This document shows, piece after piece, positions 17,448 through 26,519 of a DNA stretch of 64,000 nucleotides. This DNA is from Propionibacteriales bacterium (lineage in GTDB: Bacteria; Actinomycetota; Actinomycetes; Propionibacteriales; Nocardioidaceae), in contig JAPLCC010000047.1 in NCBI GenBank assembly GCA_026392415.1, forward strand, positions 1 through 64,000, in the 5' to 3' direction. Position numbers and translations under genes: made by a program. Position 1 is the first letter of the stretch; each line of letters starts with the position of its first letter. The notes beneath the pieces were generated by a model that saw nothing but the letters and a program-made list of their open reading frames with translations, did no database searches and had not been told where the DNA came from.

Positions 17448-18493
17448 GCACGATGAAGGCAGCGGTCCTCAAGGGCCCCCACAGCGTCGTACTCGAGGAC
17501 ATCGCTCGTCCGCACGTGGTCGACCCGACCGACGTCGTCCTCCGGGTGGAGCGGACCGCCATCTGCGGCACCGACCTCCACCCCTACGAGAGCCGGCTCG
17601 AGCTGGAGGACGACGTCGTCCTGGGCCATGAGTTCCTCGGCACCATCGTCGAGGCAGGGTCCGCCGTGACCCGGTTCAGCGAGGGGGATCGCGTCGTCGC
17701 CTCCTGCGTCGTGAGCTGCGGCGCCTGCTACTGGTGCCGCAGGAACAACCCCGGCCGATGTGCCGGAGTCCGCATCTTCGGGATGGGCATCACCTTCGGC
17801 GACCTCGTCGGAGGCCAGGCCGAATATGTCCTGGTCCCCAACGCAGACTTCACCCTCAAGGCCATTCCCGACGGGGCCGACGACGACGACATGCTCTTCG
17901 TCGGCGACATCATCACCACCGGCTACGAAGCCGTACGCCGCAGCTTCAAGCCGGGTGACAGCGTGGCGATCGTCGGCGCCGGCCCGGTGGGGCTGTGCGC
18001 AGCGATGTCGGCCAACGTCCTGGGTGCCTCGCAGGTGTTCGTCATCGACCGCGTCCCCGCCCGTCTCAAGGAGGCCGAGCAGTACGGCGCGATCCCGATC
18101 AACTTCGACGAGGTCGACCCGCAGGACGCGATCTACGACCTCACCGACTGGCGCGGAGCCGACCTCGTCGTCGACGCCGTGGGTCATGAGTCGGCCCTGA
18201 TCTCCTCGACCCGGGTGGTGGCCGCCGGCGGCACGATCTCGATCCCCGGCGCCTATGTCGAGGAGTCCATCGCCCTGCCGTTCGGAGAGCTCTGGGTCAA
18301 GGGCATCACCATCGAGGGCGGTGTCGCCAACATCATCAACTACATGGACGAGGTCACCGCGCTGATCGTGGCGGGGAAGCTCAAGCCCTCCACCCTGATC
18401 TCCCACCGGATGGGGCTGTCCGAGGTCTCCGAGGCCTATCAGATGTTCCACGAGCGCGAGGCGACCAAGATCGTCCTCGACCCGACGAAGTGA
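17444..18493 (+). CDS. Zinc-dependent medium-chain alcohol dehydrogenase
   Basis: A 349-residue MDR-family dehydrogenase oxidising an alcohol with NAD(P)+. Catalytic zinc ligands are visible at C41 (ICGTD) and H62-E63 (GHEF); the structural zinc site is C92, C95, C98 and C106. The nucleotide-binding turn is VGAGPVGL near residue 175. Four-base overlaps join it to the SCP2 gene before and the aldehyde dehydrogenase after it, so the pair likely takes an alcohol to a carboxylic acid that the upstream CoA ligase could activate. The substrate is not evident. Confidence 0.88.
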   Translation: MSTMKAAVLKGPHSVVLEDIARPHVVDPTDVVLRVERTAICGTDLHPYESRLELEDDVVLGHEFLGTIVEAGSAVTRFSEGDRVVASCVVSCGACYWCRRNNPGRCAGVRIFGMGITFGDLVGGQAEYVLVPNADFTLKAIPDGADDDDMLFVGDIITTGYEAVRRSFKPGDSVAIVGAGPVGLCAAMSANVLGASQVFVIDRVPARLKEAEQYGAIPINFDEVDPQDAIYDLTDWRGADLVVDAVGHESALISSTRVVAAGGTISIPGAYVEESIALPFGELWVKGITIEGGVANIINYMDEVTALIVAGKLKPSTLISHRMGLSEVSEAYQMFHEREATKIVLDPTK

Positions 18494-20013
18494 GTGTCGC
18501 GATGACGGTGCAGCACCACCCCATGATCATCGGCGGCCACGAGGTCGACACCGGTGAACGTCTGGAGATCATCGATCCGTCGACGGGCGAGGTCACCGCG
18601 ACCGTTGCTCGCGGCGACGAGTCGCACATCGATCTCGCCGTCGAGTCCGGCCGCAAGGCCTTCGACGCGGGTGACTGGTCCCGTGCGGCGCCCGCCGAGC
18701 GCTCGGCCGTCCTGCACGAGCTGGCACGCCTGCTCGGCGAGAACATCGAGGAGATGGTCGAGCTCGAGATCCAGGCCAACGGCGCAACCGTGCGCCAGGC
18801 AACCGGATTCCATGTCGGGCTCGCAGCTCCACACCTCGAGTACTTCGCCAACCTCGCCGCCACCTACGAGTTCGAGACGCCGACGAAGATCGCGGCCTTC
18901 CCGACCGTCGGCCAGTCCACGGTGCGTCGTGAGCCGATCGGTGTCGTCGGAGCGGTGGCGCCGTGGAACTTCCCGCTGCTGCTGGGCCTGTGGAAGATGG
19001 CGCCCGCTCTGGCAGCGGGCAACAGCGTCGTCATCAAGCCGGACGAGAAGACGCCGCTGTCCACGCTGCTGTTCGCACGGCTCGCGCTCGAGGCGGGACT
19101 GCCTGCCGGCGTACTCAATGTCGTTCCCGGGATCGGTCACGTGGCCGGCGCCCGCCTCGCCGCACACCCGGGTGTCGGCAAGATCGGCTTCACCGGCTCG
19201 ACCGCCGTCGGCAAGGAGATCATGAAGGCCTCCGCCGAGACGCTCAAGGGAGTGACCCTGGAGCTCGGCGGCAAGTCGCCCGCGATCGTCCTCGACGACG
19301 CCGACCTGGACACCACGGCCGATGGCCTGTTGTGGGGCTGCATGCTCTACTCCGGCCAGATCTGCATGTCGATGACCCGCGCGCTCGTGCCCGAGTCCCG
19401 CAAGGACGAGTTCGTCGAGCGCCTCGTCGAACGCGCCTCGACCATCAGGTTCGGCGGCACTCGTGACTGGGAGACCGACATGGGTCCGCTGATCTCGCAA
19501 CGCCAGAAGGATCGCGTGCTCGGTTACATCGAGAGCGGCAAGCAGGAGGGCGCGACCCTGGCCCTCGGCGGAGGCGTTCCCGACGGCGCCGATCTCGGCG
19601 GCGGCTACTACGTCGAGCCGACGATCTTCACCGACGTGACGCCCGACATGAAGATCGCCCGCGAGGAGATCTTCGGTCCGGTGCTGTCGGTGCTGACCTA
19701 TCGCTCGGAGGCGGAGGCACTCGAGATCGCGAACGACAGCGACTACGGACTCGCCTCCTCGATCTGGTCGTCGGACAACAGCCGCGCGCTCGAGATGGCG
19801 GGACAGGTCCAGGCCGGGACGGTGTGGATCAACGACGCCCACAAGATCAACGTCGAGGTGCCCTTCGGCGGCTACAAGCAGAGCGGCGTCGGACGCGAAC
19901 TCGGTCCGCATGCGCTCGACCACTACACCGAGGTCAAGGACGTGTACCTCGACCTCTCCAACGACAAGGCTGCCCGTCCCTGGGACGTGCTGCTCAGCCA
20001 CGCAGACGACTGA
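18490..20013 (+). CDS. NAD(P)+-dependent aldehyde dehydrogenase
   Basis: A 507-residue aldehyde dehydrogenase. With the GTG start at 18490 (overlapping the previous stop), the general base is E258 in LELGGKSP and the catalytic cysteine C292 in GQICMS; PWNFPLLL (158-165) and GFTGSTAVGK (233-242) form the cofactor site. An alternative ATG at 18502 would shorten it by four residues. It would convert the aldehyde from the neighbouring alcohol dehydrogenase to an acid. It is followed after 17 bases by the P450 gene, consistent with a hydroxylase-alcohol-aldehyde-acid series. Confidence 0.9.
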   Translation: MSVAMTVQHHPMIIGGHEVDTGERLEIIDPSTGEVTATVARGDESHIDLAVESGRKAFDAGDWSRAAPAERSAVLHELARLLGENIEEMVELEIQANGATVRQATGFHVGLAAPHLEYFANLAATYEFETPTKIAAFPTVGQSTVRREPIGVVGAVAPWNFPLLLGLWKMAPALAAGNSVVIKPDEKTPLSTLLFARLALEAGLPAGVLNVVPGIGHVAGARLAAHPGVGKIGFTGSTAVGKEIMKASAETLKGVTLELGGKSPAIVLDDADLDTTADGLLWGCMLYSGQICMSMTRALVPESRKDEFVERLVERASTIRFGGTRDWETDMGPLISQRQKDRVLGYIESGKQEGATLALGGGVPDGADLGGGYYVEPTIFTDVTPDMKIAREEIFGPVLSVLTYRSEAEALEIANDSDYGLASSIWSSDNSRALEMAGQVQAGTVWINDAHKINVEVPFGGYKQSGVGRELGPHALDHYTEVKDVYLDLSNDKAARPWDVLLSHADD

Positions 20014-20030
20014 GTGAAGAGGACCTGACC

Positions 20031-21398
20031 ATGAGCATCGACAACGAGTTCGACATCGACTTCGACGAACTCTTCGCTGACGAGGAGGAGGAGAACTTTC
20101 TCCCCGCTACCGGCGAGCAGAAGCCGGAGTTCAGCGCGATCGACATCTCGACCAAGGCGTTCTGGGCCAGGACCTCGGAGGAGCGGGACGAGTCGTTCGC
20201 GGCGTTGCGCCGGACCGACCCGGTCTCCTGGCAGCGTCCCGTCGAGGACGCCGTCACGCCCGACCCCGACGACCCGGGCTACTGGGCCCTGGTCAAGCAC
20301 GAGCACATCACCCAGGTGTCCAAGGACAGCGAGACGTTCATCTCGGGACAGGGTGTCCTCTTCGACATGCTGCCCCGGTTGTTCCTCCAGATGACGCAGA
20401 GCTTCCTCGCGATGGACGACCCGCGGCACAACAAGCTGCGCAAGCTGGTGAGCGCGGCCTTCACGCCGAAGCAGATCAAGAAGATCGACGAGGACATCCG
20501 TCGCGCCGCCCGGGAGATCGTCGACGAGCTCGTCGCCGACGGTCCGGGCGAGGTCGAGCTGGTCGAGAAGGTCGCGGAGAAGCTACCGAACCGGATGTTC
20601 TGCGACCTCTTCGGCGTGCCCGAGGAGTTGCGCGAGCAGACCGCGACGTCCGCCGGCGACATCATCGCGTGGGCCGACCTCGAGCGGCTCGGCGACAGGT
20701 CGCCCGACGAGGTCCAGGTCGAGGCCGCGGCCATCCTGCACGACATCGCCGAGCAGCTCATCGAGGTCCGCAAGAACGCCGCCGAGCCGTCCGAGGACCT
20801 GTTCACCAACCTGATGAATGCCGAGGTCGACGGCGAACACCTCAACGAGTTCGAGATCGGCGCGTTCTTCGTGCTGATGGCGGTGGCCGGCACCGACACC
20901 ACCAAGCACACCACCTCGTTCGCGCTCAAGGCGCTGGCCGAGAACCCTGACCAGCTGGCCTACCTGCGCGAGGACTACGACGGCCGGATCCCCGACGCGA
21001 TCGAGGAGTTCATCCGCTTCGCCTCGCCGGTGATGACTTTCCGTCGTACGTGCGTCAAGGAGACCGAGCTCGCCGGGAAGAAGATCATCCCGGGCGACAA
21101 GGTCGTGCTCTTCTACCCGTCCGGGTCGTTCGACGAGGACGTGTTCGAGGAGCCGCACAAGTTCAATCTGGCCCGCAATCCCAACCCCCACCTGGGATTC
21201 GGCGGCGGCGGCGTCCACTTCTGCCTCGGCAACCAGCTGGCCAAGCAGATGTTGCGCGCGATCTTCCAGGAGCTCGTGTTCCGGCTCGAGTCGTGGGAGA
21301 CCGGCGAGCCGGAGCTGCTCGGAACGAACTTCATGCGAGGCGTGAAGCGGATGCAGCTGCGTTTCGTCCCGGCGCCGGTGCCGGCCACCGTCGGCTGA
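20031..21398 (+). CDS. Cytochrome P450 monooxygenase
   Basis: A 455-residue soluble class I P450. The oxygen-activation motif AGTDTT is at 286-291, the ExxR motif at E326-R329, and the haem loop FGGGGVHFCLG at 390-400 with the thiolate ligand C398. The N-terminus is unusually acidic: about the first 25 residues contain 13 Asp/Glu, before the P450 fold starts near residue 36. The chosen ATG lies nine bases after a GAGGA box. Ferredoxin and ferredoxin reductase genes follow directly and would supply electrons. The fold resembles actinobacterial CYPs acting on steroids, terpenes or fatty acids; substrate unassigned. Confidence 0.92.
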   Translation: MSIDNEFDIDFDELFADEEEENFLPATGEQKPEFSAIDISTKAFWARTSEERDESFAALRRTDPVSWQRPVEDAVTPDPDDPGYWALVKHEHITQVSKDSETFISGQGVLFDMLPRLFLQMTQSFLAMDDPRHNKLRKLVSAAFTPKQIKKIDEDIRRAAREIVDELVADGPGEVELVEKVAEKLPNRMFCDLFGVPEELREQTATSAGDIIAWADLERLGDRSPDEVQVEAAAILHDIAEQLIEVRKNAAEPSEDLFTNLMNAEVDGEHLNEFEIGAFFVLMAVAGTDTTKHTTSFALKALAENPDQLAYLREDYDGRIPDAIEEFIRFASPVMTFRRTCVKETELAGKKIIPGDKVVLFYPSGSFDEDVFEEPHKFNLARNPNPHLGFGGGGVHFCLGNQLAKQMLRAIFQELVFRLESWETGEPELLGTNFMRGVKRMQLRFVPAPVPATVG

Positions 21399-21433
21399 CC
21401 ACCCACGTTCCCCACCCTGACAGGAGGCGTGTC

Positions 21434-21628
21434 ATGCGACTCGCTATCGACTACGACAAGTGCACGGGCCTCGGCCTGTGCGAGGCCGAGGCGCCCGAGG
21501 TGTTCGAGGTCCAGGACGACGGCACCCTGTTGTGCCTGGACGAGAACCCGTCCGAGGAGTTGCGGGCCGAGGTGGAGGCGGCGTGCGCGTCGTGTCCCAC
21601 CGAAGCACTGCGGATCCTCGAGGACTGA
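21434..21628 (+). CDS. 3Fe-4S ferredoxin
   Basis: A 64-residue ferredoxin starting at ATG 21434 behind an AGGAGG box. Three cluster cysteines are present: C10 and C16 in KCTGLGLC and the one in the C-terminal SCPTEAL; the missing fourth ligand is typical of the 3Fe-4S ferredoxins that partner actinobacterial P450s. Another cysteine lies just before it (ACASC). It sits between the P450 and the ferredoxin reductase, so it is the electron shuttle of this three-gene set. Confidence 0.9.
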   Translation: MRLAIDYDKCTGLGLCEAEAPEVFEVQDDGTLLCLDENPSEELRAEVEAACASCPTEALRILED

Positions 21629-21630
21629 CC

Positions 21631-22881
21631 GTGCCCACAAGCACCGGGGAATTCAGCGACTTCGTCGTCGTCGGCGCTTCGCTCGCGGGACTCCGCACCG
21701 TCGAGGCGGCCCGACGCAAGGGATACGCCGGCCGGATCACCTTGATCGGGTCGGAGTCCCACCTGCCGTATGACCGTCCGCCTCTGTCCAAGGCGTTCCT
21801 CGACGCGGACCACGAGCCCGTTGCGCCGCGGTTCCGCACGGCGGAGCACCTGCGTGACGAGCTGGGAGTCGACCTGCGGTTGGGAGCGCCGGCCACAGCG
21901 ATCGACGCGGCGTCCGGGACGGTCGCGGTCGGGGACGGCGAGGTCCGCTACGACCGCCTGGTCATCGCAACGGGTGCGGCTGCGCGCACCCTGCCGGGCA
22001 CGGAAGGCATCGCGGGCGTGCACGGCCTGCGCACGCTCGACGACGCCATGGCCATCCGGACGGCTCTCGACGCAGGCGCCCGGACGGTGGTCATCGGAGC
22101 CGGCTTCATCGGCTCCGAAGTCGCCTCGGGCGCCCGCAAGCGCGGTCTGCCGGTGACGATCGTCGAGAGCCTCGACGTGCCGCTGACCCGATCGGTCGGG
22201 CTCGAAGCCGGTCAGGTCTGCGCCGAGCTGCACCACGCGAACGGCGCCGACCTGCGGTGTGGAACGGGTGTCGACGGAATCGTCTCCGAGCACGGCAGGG
22301 CTGTCGGCGTACGTCTGGACGACGGGACGACGATCCCGGCCGACCTCGTGGTCGTCGGCATCGGCGTCATCCCCGGCACGGGTTGGCTGGAGGGGTCTGG
22401 GGTGGCCCTCCACGAGCGCGACCGGGGAATCGTGTGCGACGCGACGTTGGCGACCACCGTCGCGGGCGTGTACGCCGCCGGCGACGTCGTGCACTGGCCC
22501 AACCCGCTCTTCGACGACCAGATGATGCGGCTCGAGCACTGGACCAATGCTGCGGAGCACGGTGCCGCTGCAGCCGCCCACGCGATCGATCCCGCGTCTG
22601 CGAAGCCGGTGTCGTCGGTGCCCTACTTCTGGTCGGACTGGTACGGACACCGCATCCAGTTCGTCGGTGTCCCGCAGGCGGACGAGGTCGAGGTCGTCGA
22701 GCGCGAGCCGTACCTGGCGCTGTACCGCCGAGGTGGTCGCGTCGTCGGTGCGCTGACGATCGATCGCCCGACCCAGATCATGAAGCTGCGCAAGCTGATC
22801 GCCCAACGCGCGTCCTATGAGGATGCACGTGCTTTCGCCACCAACCTGCCTGCTGTCCGTGCGCCCCAACCGGTGCGGTGA
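21631..22881 (+). CDS. FAD-dependent ferredoxin reductase
   Basis: A 416-residue NAD(P)H:ferredoxin reductase of the putidaredoxin-reductase type. The FAD-binding turn is VVGASLAGL near the N-terminus and the pyridine-nucleotide fold starts at VVIGAGFIGSEVASG (about residues 151-165). VYAAGDVVHWPNPLF and the reductase C-terminal domain complete the family layout. GTG at 21631, two bases after the ferredoxin stop, was chosen because upstream codons overlap the ferredoxin. It passes electrons from NAD(P)H to the 3Fe-4S ferredoxin and then to the P450. Confidence 0.9.
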   Translation: MPTSTGEFSDFVVVGASLAGLRTVEAARRKGYAGRITLIGSESHLPYDRPPLSKAFLDADHEPVAPRFRTAEHLRDELGVDLRLGAPATAIDAASGTVAVGDGEVRYDRLVIATGAAARTLPGTEGIAGVHGLRTLDDAMAIRTALDAGARTVVIGAGFIGSEVASGARKRGLPVTIVESLDVPLTRSVGLEAGQVCAELHHANGADLRCGTGVDGIVSEHGRAVGVRLDDGTTIPADLVVVGIGVIPGTGWLEGSGVALHERDRGIVCDATLATTVAGVYAAGDVVHWPNPLFDDQMMRLEHWTNAAEHGAAAAAHAIDPASAKPVSSVPYFWSDWYGHRIQFVGVPQADEVEVVEREPYLALYRRGGRVVGALTIDRPTQIMKLRKLIAQRASYEDARAFATNLPAVRAPQPVR

Positions 22882-22887
22882 CGGAGA

Positions 22888-23739
22888 GTGACGGACGGGG
22901 AGGACCGCGACGGGCGTGCTGCGAGGGAGCAGCACGCCCTCGCCGGTCGCACCGTCGTGCTGTCCGGTGGGGTCCAGGGCGTCGGTGGTGCCCTGGCCGT
23001 CGGGTTGGGGCGGGCGGGCGCGAACGTGGTCCTGCTGACGCGACCGGCACGCGGTGCCGTCACTCCTGACCTGCTGCGGGTGGTCGACGAGGTCGACGCG
23101 TCGGGCGGTCGGAGCATGGTGGTGGCCGCCGACGTCCGCGACGAGCTCGCCGTGGCCAGGGCCGTGGCGGAGGCGGCGGCGCGGTTCGGTGGCATCGACG
23201 TCTGCATCAACAACGCCAGCGCGCTGTCCCTGGCGGGCACCGAGGCAGTGCCGGTGAGCTCCTTCGACCTGATGCTGCAGGTCAACGTGCGCGGGGCGTT
23301 CGTGCTCACCCGCGTGTGCCTGCCCTACCTCCGCAGCTCCGACAACGCCCACATCCTGACGATCTCGCCGCCGATCAACATGGCGCCGCGGTGGCTGGGT
23401 GACCATCCGCCATACACGCTGAGCAAGTACGGCATGACGATCCTCGCGCTGGGCTGGGCCGCCGAGTTCGCGGGCGTCCCGATCGCCTCGAACTGCCTCT
23501 GGCCCGAGCGAGCCATCAGCACGGGCAGCGCCGTGAGCATTCTCGGCGAGGACGCCGAACGCTGGTCGCGCCGCCCGGAGGTGATGGCCGACGCCGCGGT
23601 GTCGGTCCTGTCGTCACCGGCGCACGAAATGAGCGGGCAGTGCCTGCTCGACGCCGACGTGCTGCTGGGCAGCGGCCTGACCGATCTCCAGGGCTACGGT
23701 GGCGAGAACTCGCAGACTGACCTCTTCGTCGGCGGATGA
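22888..23739 (+). CDS. Short-chain dehydrogenase/reductase (HSDL2-like)
   Basis: A 283-residue SDR. The cofactor loop is LSGGVQGVGGAL (a variant of TGxxxGxG), DVRD marks the adenine pocket, NNAS is conserved, and the catalytic pair is Tyr and Lys in YTLSKYG. The NMAPRWLGDHPPYTLSKYGM context resembles the hydroxysteroid-dehydrogenase-like-2 group. It would oxidise or reduce a hydroxyl/keto group. The gene starts with GTG six bases after the ferredoxin reductase stop and ends the rightward P450 gene run, facing the tail of the TetR gene. Confidence 0.8.
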   Translation: MTDGEDRDGRAAREQHALAGRTVVLSGGVQGVGGALAVGLGRAGANVVLLTRPARGAVTPDLLRVVDEVDASGGRSMVVAADVRDELAVARAVAEAAARFGGIDVCINNASALSLAGTEAVPVSSFDLMLQVNVRGAFVLTRVCLPYLRSSDNAHILTISPPINMAPRWLGDHPPYTLSKYGMTILALGWAAEFAGVPIASNCLWPERAISTGSAVSILGEDAERWSRRPEVMADAAVSVLSSPAHEMSGQCLLDADVLLGSGLTDLQGYGGENSQTDLFVGG

Positions 23740-23747
23740 CAGAGCGC

Positions 23748-24389
23748 TCAGTCCAGCAGGACCGAGCGCGCCAGCTGCTTGAGGCGGGCGATGTGGCGCC
23801 GGGTCGGCTCCTCCCGCGGGTCGAACGCCGTGGTCAGTGCCATCCCGCGCAGGCTGGTGAAGAGGATCTCGCGCAGGTCCTCGTACGCCGGGTGCGCGCT
23901 GAGCTCGGGGCCGAAGAAGGCGTCGAGGCCGGGTCGGATCACCCGGGCGAGGTCGCGTTCGCCGGGGAGCAGGGCGGCCCGGAGGTCGTCGTTGTGGCGT
24001 GCCGCGATCCACAGTTCGGTGGCCGCCCAGAAGTAGCCCTGGGTGAACGTCAGCGCCATTGCCTCGATGGCGGCGTCGATGCGTTCGCCGGCGTCGGCCG
24101 GCCACGTCTGGTCGGCTGCCATCTCGCCGACGCGGGCGTTCGCCAGGTGGTGGGCTGCCGCGGTCAGCAGCGCGTCGCGCGACGGGAAGTGGTGCAGCAG
24201 GCGACCGCGCGTCACGCCGGCCTGCTCCTGGATCCGCAGGGTGGTCGCGCCGCCGTACCCGTCCTCGAGGAGGACGACGACGGCCGCGTCGAGGATCCGG
24301 CGCTGGACGTCGACGGTGCGGCTCTGGAGGGCGCGTTTCGCCGGGATCCGCTCGTCGGTGGGGCGGTCAGGGGACGACGTACCGGGCAT
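23748..24389 (-). CDS. TetR-family transcriptional regulator facing the thiolase operon
   Basis: A 213-residue TetR-type regulator. The N-terminal DNA-binding domain (about residues 25-75) has the helix-turn-helix TLRIQEQAGVTRGRLLHHFP, followed by an all-helical ligand-binding domain. It is transcribed away from the thiolase gene; the 119-base gap holds a perfect 24-base palindromic site overlapping the predicted thiolase promoter. The likely reading is a repressor of the thiolase operon, and perhaps of itself, released by a CoA thioester or other pathway intermediate. The ligand is unknown. Confidence 0.88.
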   Translation of the reverse strand: MPGTSSPDRPTDERIPAKRALQSRTVDVQRRILDAAVVVLLEDGYGGATTLRIQEQAGVTRGRLLHHFPSRDALLTAAAHHLANARVGEMAADQTWPADAGERIDAAIEAMALTFTQGYFWAATELWIAARHNDDLRAALLPGERDLARVIRPGLDAFFGPELSAHPAYEDLREILFTSLRGMALTTAFDPREEPTRRHIARLKQLARSVLLD

Positions 24390-24423
24390 CGGGTCCTCGT
24401 CCTTCTCGTGGATGACCTCATGG

Positions 24424-24452
24424 GTGACAGGGCGGCGGCGACAGGCTACAGT
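24424..24452 (+). promoter_or_regulatory. Predicted promoter of the thiolase operon
   Basis: GTGACA (24424-24429), a 17-base spacer and TACAGT (24447-24452) match the housekeeping sigma pattern with optimal spacing. The expected start of transcription, about 24459, falls inside the inverted repeat at 24457-24480. Confidence 0.6.
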
Positions 24453-24456
24453 GCAC

Positions 24457-24480
24457 TAACCAGTCAGGACTGACTGGTTA
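24457..24480. promoter_or_regulatory. TetR-type operator: perfect 11-bp inverted repeat
   Basis: TAACCAGTCAG (24457-24467) and CTGACTGGTTA (24470-24480) are exact reverse complements around a 2-base GA centre. The site lies between the divergent tetR and thiolase genes and covers the predicted transcription start, the usual position for TetR repression. Confidence 0.8.
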
Positions 24481-24508
24481 ACAGAAACCTACATCCTGGA
24501 GGTGCGCG

Positions 24509-25702
24509 GTGCCCACTCCCGTCATCGTCGACGTCGTCCGTCTCGCGTCCGGCAAGGGCAAGATGGGTGGCGCCCTGTCCGGCACGCACCCGACCTCGCT
24601 GCTGGTCCACGTCCTGAAGTCGATCGTCGAGCGCAACGGCCTCGACCCGGCGCTGGTGGACGACGTGATCACCGGTTGCGTCATGCAGGGCGGCGAGCAG
24701 GCGCTCAACATCGGCCGCACCGCGGTCCTGGGCGCAGGCTTCCCCGAGTCCGTCCCTGCGACGACGATCGACCGAGCCTGTGGCTCCAGCCAGCAGGCGG
24801 TCCACTTCGCCGCCCAGGGTGTGGCTGCGGGTGCCTACGACATCGTCATCGCCACGGGCGTCGAGTCGATGAGCCGGGTTCCGATGGGCAGCACCACGCA
24901 GGGCAAGGACACCTTCGGCCCCGAGCTGCATGCGCGCTACCCCGAGGGCCTGGTCAACCAGGGCGTGTCGGCCGAGCTGGTGACGCGCGACTGGAAGTTC
25001 GACCGCGCGACGCTCGACGAGTACGCCGCGGAGTCGCACCGTCGGGCCGCCGAGGCGATCGCGTCGGGCTTCTTCGACAAGGAGATCGTCCCGATCACCG
25101 TGACCGACGTCGAGGGCAACGCCGTCCTGCACACAGTCGACGAGACCGTGCGCGCCAGCACCACCGCCGAGGGCCTCGGTGGTCTCAACCCGGCCTTCCG
25201 GACCGATGAGTACGCCGCCCGTTTCCCCGACGTCGAGTGGTCGATCCACCCCGGCAACTCCTCGCCGTTCACCGACGGCGCCTCGGCTGCGCTGATCATG
25301 AGCGAGGAGATGGCCGGCAAGCTCGGCCTCACCCCGCGCGCCCGCTTCGTGTCGTACGCCGTCGTCGGCTCCGACCCGCTGATGATGCTCACCGGGCCCA
25401 TCCCGGCCACCCAGAAGGCACTCGCCAAGGCCGGTCTGGGCATCGACGACATCGACGCCTACGAGGTCAACGAGGCCTTCGCGCCGGTCCCGCTCGCCTG
25501 GGCGCACGACCTCGGCGCGGACCCCGCGAAGCTCAACCCCCGCGGCGGCGCGATCGCGCTCGGCCATGCGCTCGGCTCCTCGGGCACACGCCTGCTCGCC
25601 ACCCTCGTCAACCACCTCGAAGCCACCGGCGGCCGCTACGGCATCCAGACCATGTGCGAGGCACAGGGCATGGCCAACGCCACCATCATCGAACGAATCT
25701 GA
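24509..25702 (+). CDS. Thiolase family acyl-CoA acyltransferase
   Basis: A 397-residue thiolase, starting with GTG behind GGAGG (24498-24502). The acyl-accepting cysteine is C91 (DRACGSS), with the catalytic histidine H353 in [10 protein letters not shown] and the second cysteine C383 in [19 protein letters not shown] is also typical. It would cleave a 3-ketoacyl-CoA in the last step of a beta-oxidation cycle. It heads the TetR-controlled operon with an SDR and an acyl-CoA dehydrogenase. A copy of the dispersed 39-bp palindromic repeat begins two bases after its stop. Confidence 0.92.
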   Translation: MPTPVIVDVVRLASGKGKMGGALSGTHPTSLLVHVLKSIVERNGLDPALVDDVITGCVMQGGEQALNIGRTAVLGAGFPESVPATTIDRACGSSQQAVHFAAQGVAAGAYDIVIATGVESMSRVPMGSTTQGKDTFGPELHARYPEGLVNQGVSAELVTRDWKFDRATLDEYAAESHRRAAEAIASGFFDKEIVPITVTDVEGNAVLHTVDETVRASTTAEGLGGLNPAFRTDEYAARFPDVEWSIHPGNSSPFTDGASAALIMSEEMAGKLGLTPRARFVSYAVVGSDPLMMLTGPIPATQKALAKAGLGIDDIDAYEVNEAFAPVPLAWAHDLGADPAKLNPRGGAIALGHALGSSGTRLLATLVNHLEATGGRYGIQTMCEAQGMANATIIERI

Positions 25703-25703
25703 G

Positions 25704-25742
25704 GGTCTCGAGACGGTTGCTGCGCAACCTCCTCGACCAACG
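25704..25742 (+). repeat. Dispersed 39-bp palindromic repeat, copy A
   Basis: A 39-base element starting GGTCTCGAGACGG, with a GGTTGC/GCAACC hairpin in the centre and ending CTCGACCAACG. It sits two bases after the thiolase stop and ends 12 bases before the next start codon. The copy at 50596-50634 is its exact reverse complement (39 of 39 bases), and the copy at 55699-55737 differs at one base. Confidence 0.92.
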
Positions 25743-25754
25743 AAAGAGAGAACC

Positions 25755-26519
25755 ATGCAGATCAACAACACCGTCGCCCTCGTCACCGGCGGCGCCTCCG
25801 GCCTGGGTCGCGCGACCGTCGAAGCTCTCCTGGAGAAGGGCGGCAAGGCCGTCATCCTCGACCTGCCCGGTGGGCCGGGTGAGGTCGCTGCGAAGGAGCT
25901 CGGCGACGCCGTGGTCTTCGTGCCCGGCGACGTGCGCAGCGAGGACGACGTGCTGGCCGCGATCGCGGCTGCATCGGAGCTCGGTGAGCTGCGCGTCGTC
26001 GTGAACTGTGCCGGCACGGGCGACGCGATCAAGACCGTCGGGAAGGGCAACACCCCCTACCCGTACGACAAGTTCCAGCGGATCATCGAGATCAACCTGA
26101 TCGGCAGCTTCAACGTCATCCGCCTCGCCGCCGCACACATCGCCGGCCTGGACCTGCAGGGCGAGGAGCGTGGCGTCATCATCAACACCGCCTCCGTGGC
26201 GGCCTTCGACGGCCAGATCGGCCAGGCGGCGTACGCCGCGTCGAAGGGGGGCGTGGTCGGCATGACCCTGCCGATCGCCCGTGACCTGTCGACCATCGGC
26301 ATCCGGGTCGTCACCATCGCGCCCGGCCTGTTCGACACCCCGCTGCTCGCTTCGCTGCCCGAGGACGCCCGCAAGAGCCTCGGCCAGCAGGTCCCGCACC
26401 CCTCGCGTCTCGGCGACCCGAAGGAGTACGGCGCCCTGGCTGCCCACGTGGTCGAGAACCCGATGCTCAACGGCGAGACCATCCGTCTCGACGGCGCCAT
26501 CCGGATGGCCCCTCGATGA
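25755..26519 (+). CDS. SDR, 3-hydroxyacyl-CoA dehydrogenase type II (HSD10-like)
   Basis: A 254-residue short-chain dehydrogenase. TGGASGLG (11-18) binds the cofactor; the active site is S147, Y160 and K164. The layout, including the insertion with [19 protein letters not shown] and the C-terminal [20 protein letters not shown], matches the HSD10/type II 3-hydroxyacyl-CoA dehydrogenase group that oxidises 3-hydroxyacyl-CoA or steroid alcohols with NAD+. ATG 25755 follows GAGAGA; earlier in-frame codons run through the repeat and the thiolase gene. It overlaps the acyl-CoA dehydrogenase by four bases. Confidence 0.88.
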   Translation: MQINNTVALVTGGASGLGRATVEALLEKGGKAVILDLPGGPGEVAAKELGDAVVFVPGDVRSEDDVLAAIAAASELGELRVVVNCAGTGDAIKTVGKGNTPYPYDKFQRIIEINLIGSFNVIRLAAAHIAGLDLQGEERGVIINTASVAAFDGQIGQAAYAASKGGVVGMTLPIARDLSTIGIRVVTIAPGLFDTPLLASLPEDARKSLGQQVPHPSRLGDPKEYGALAAHVVENPMLNGETIRLDGAIRMAPR

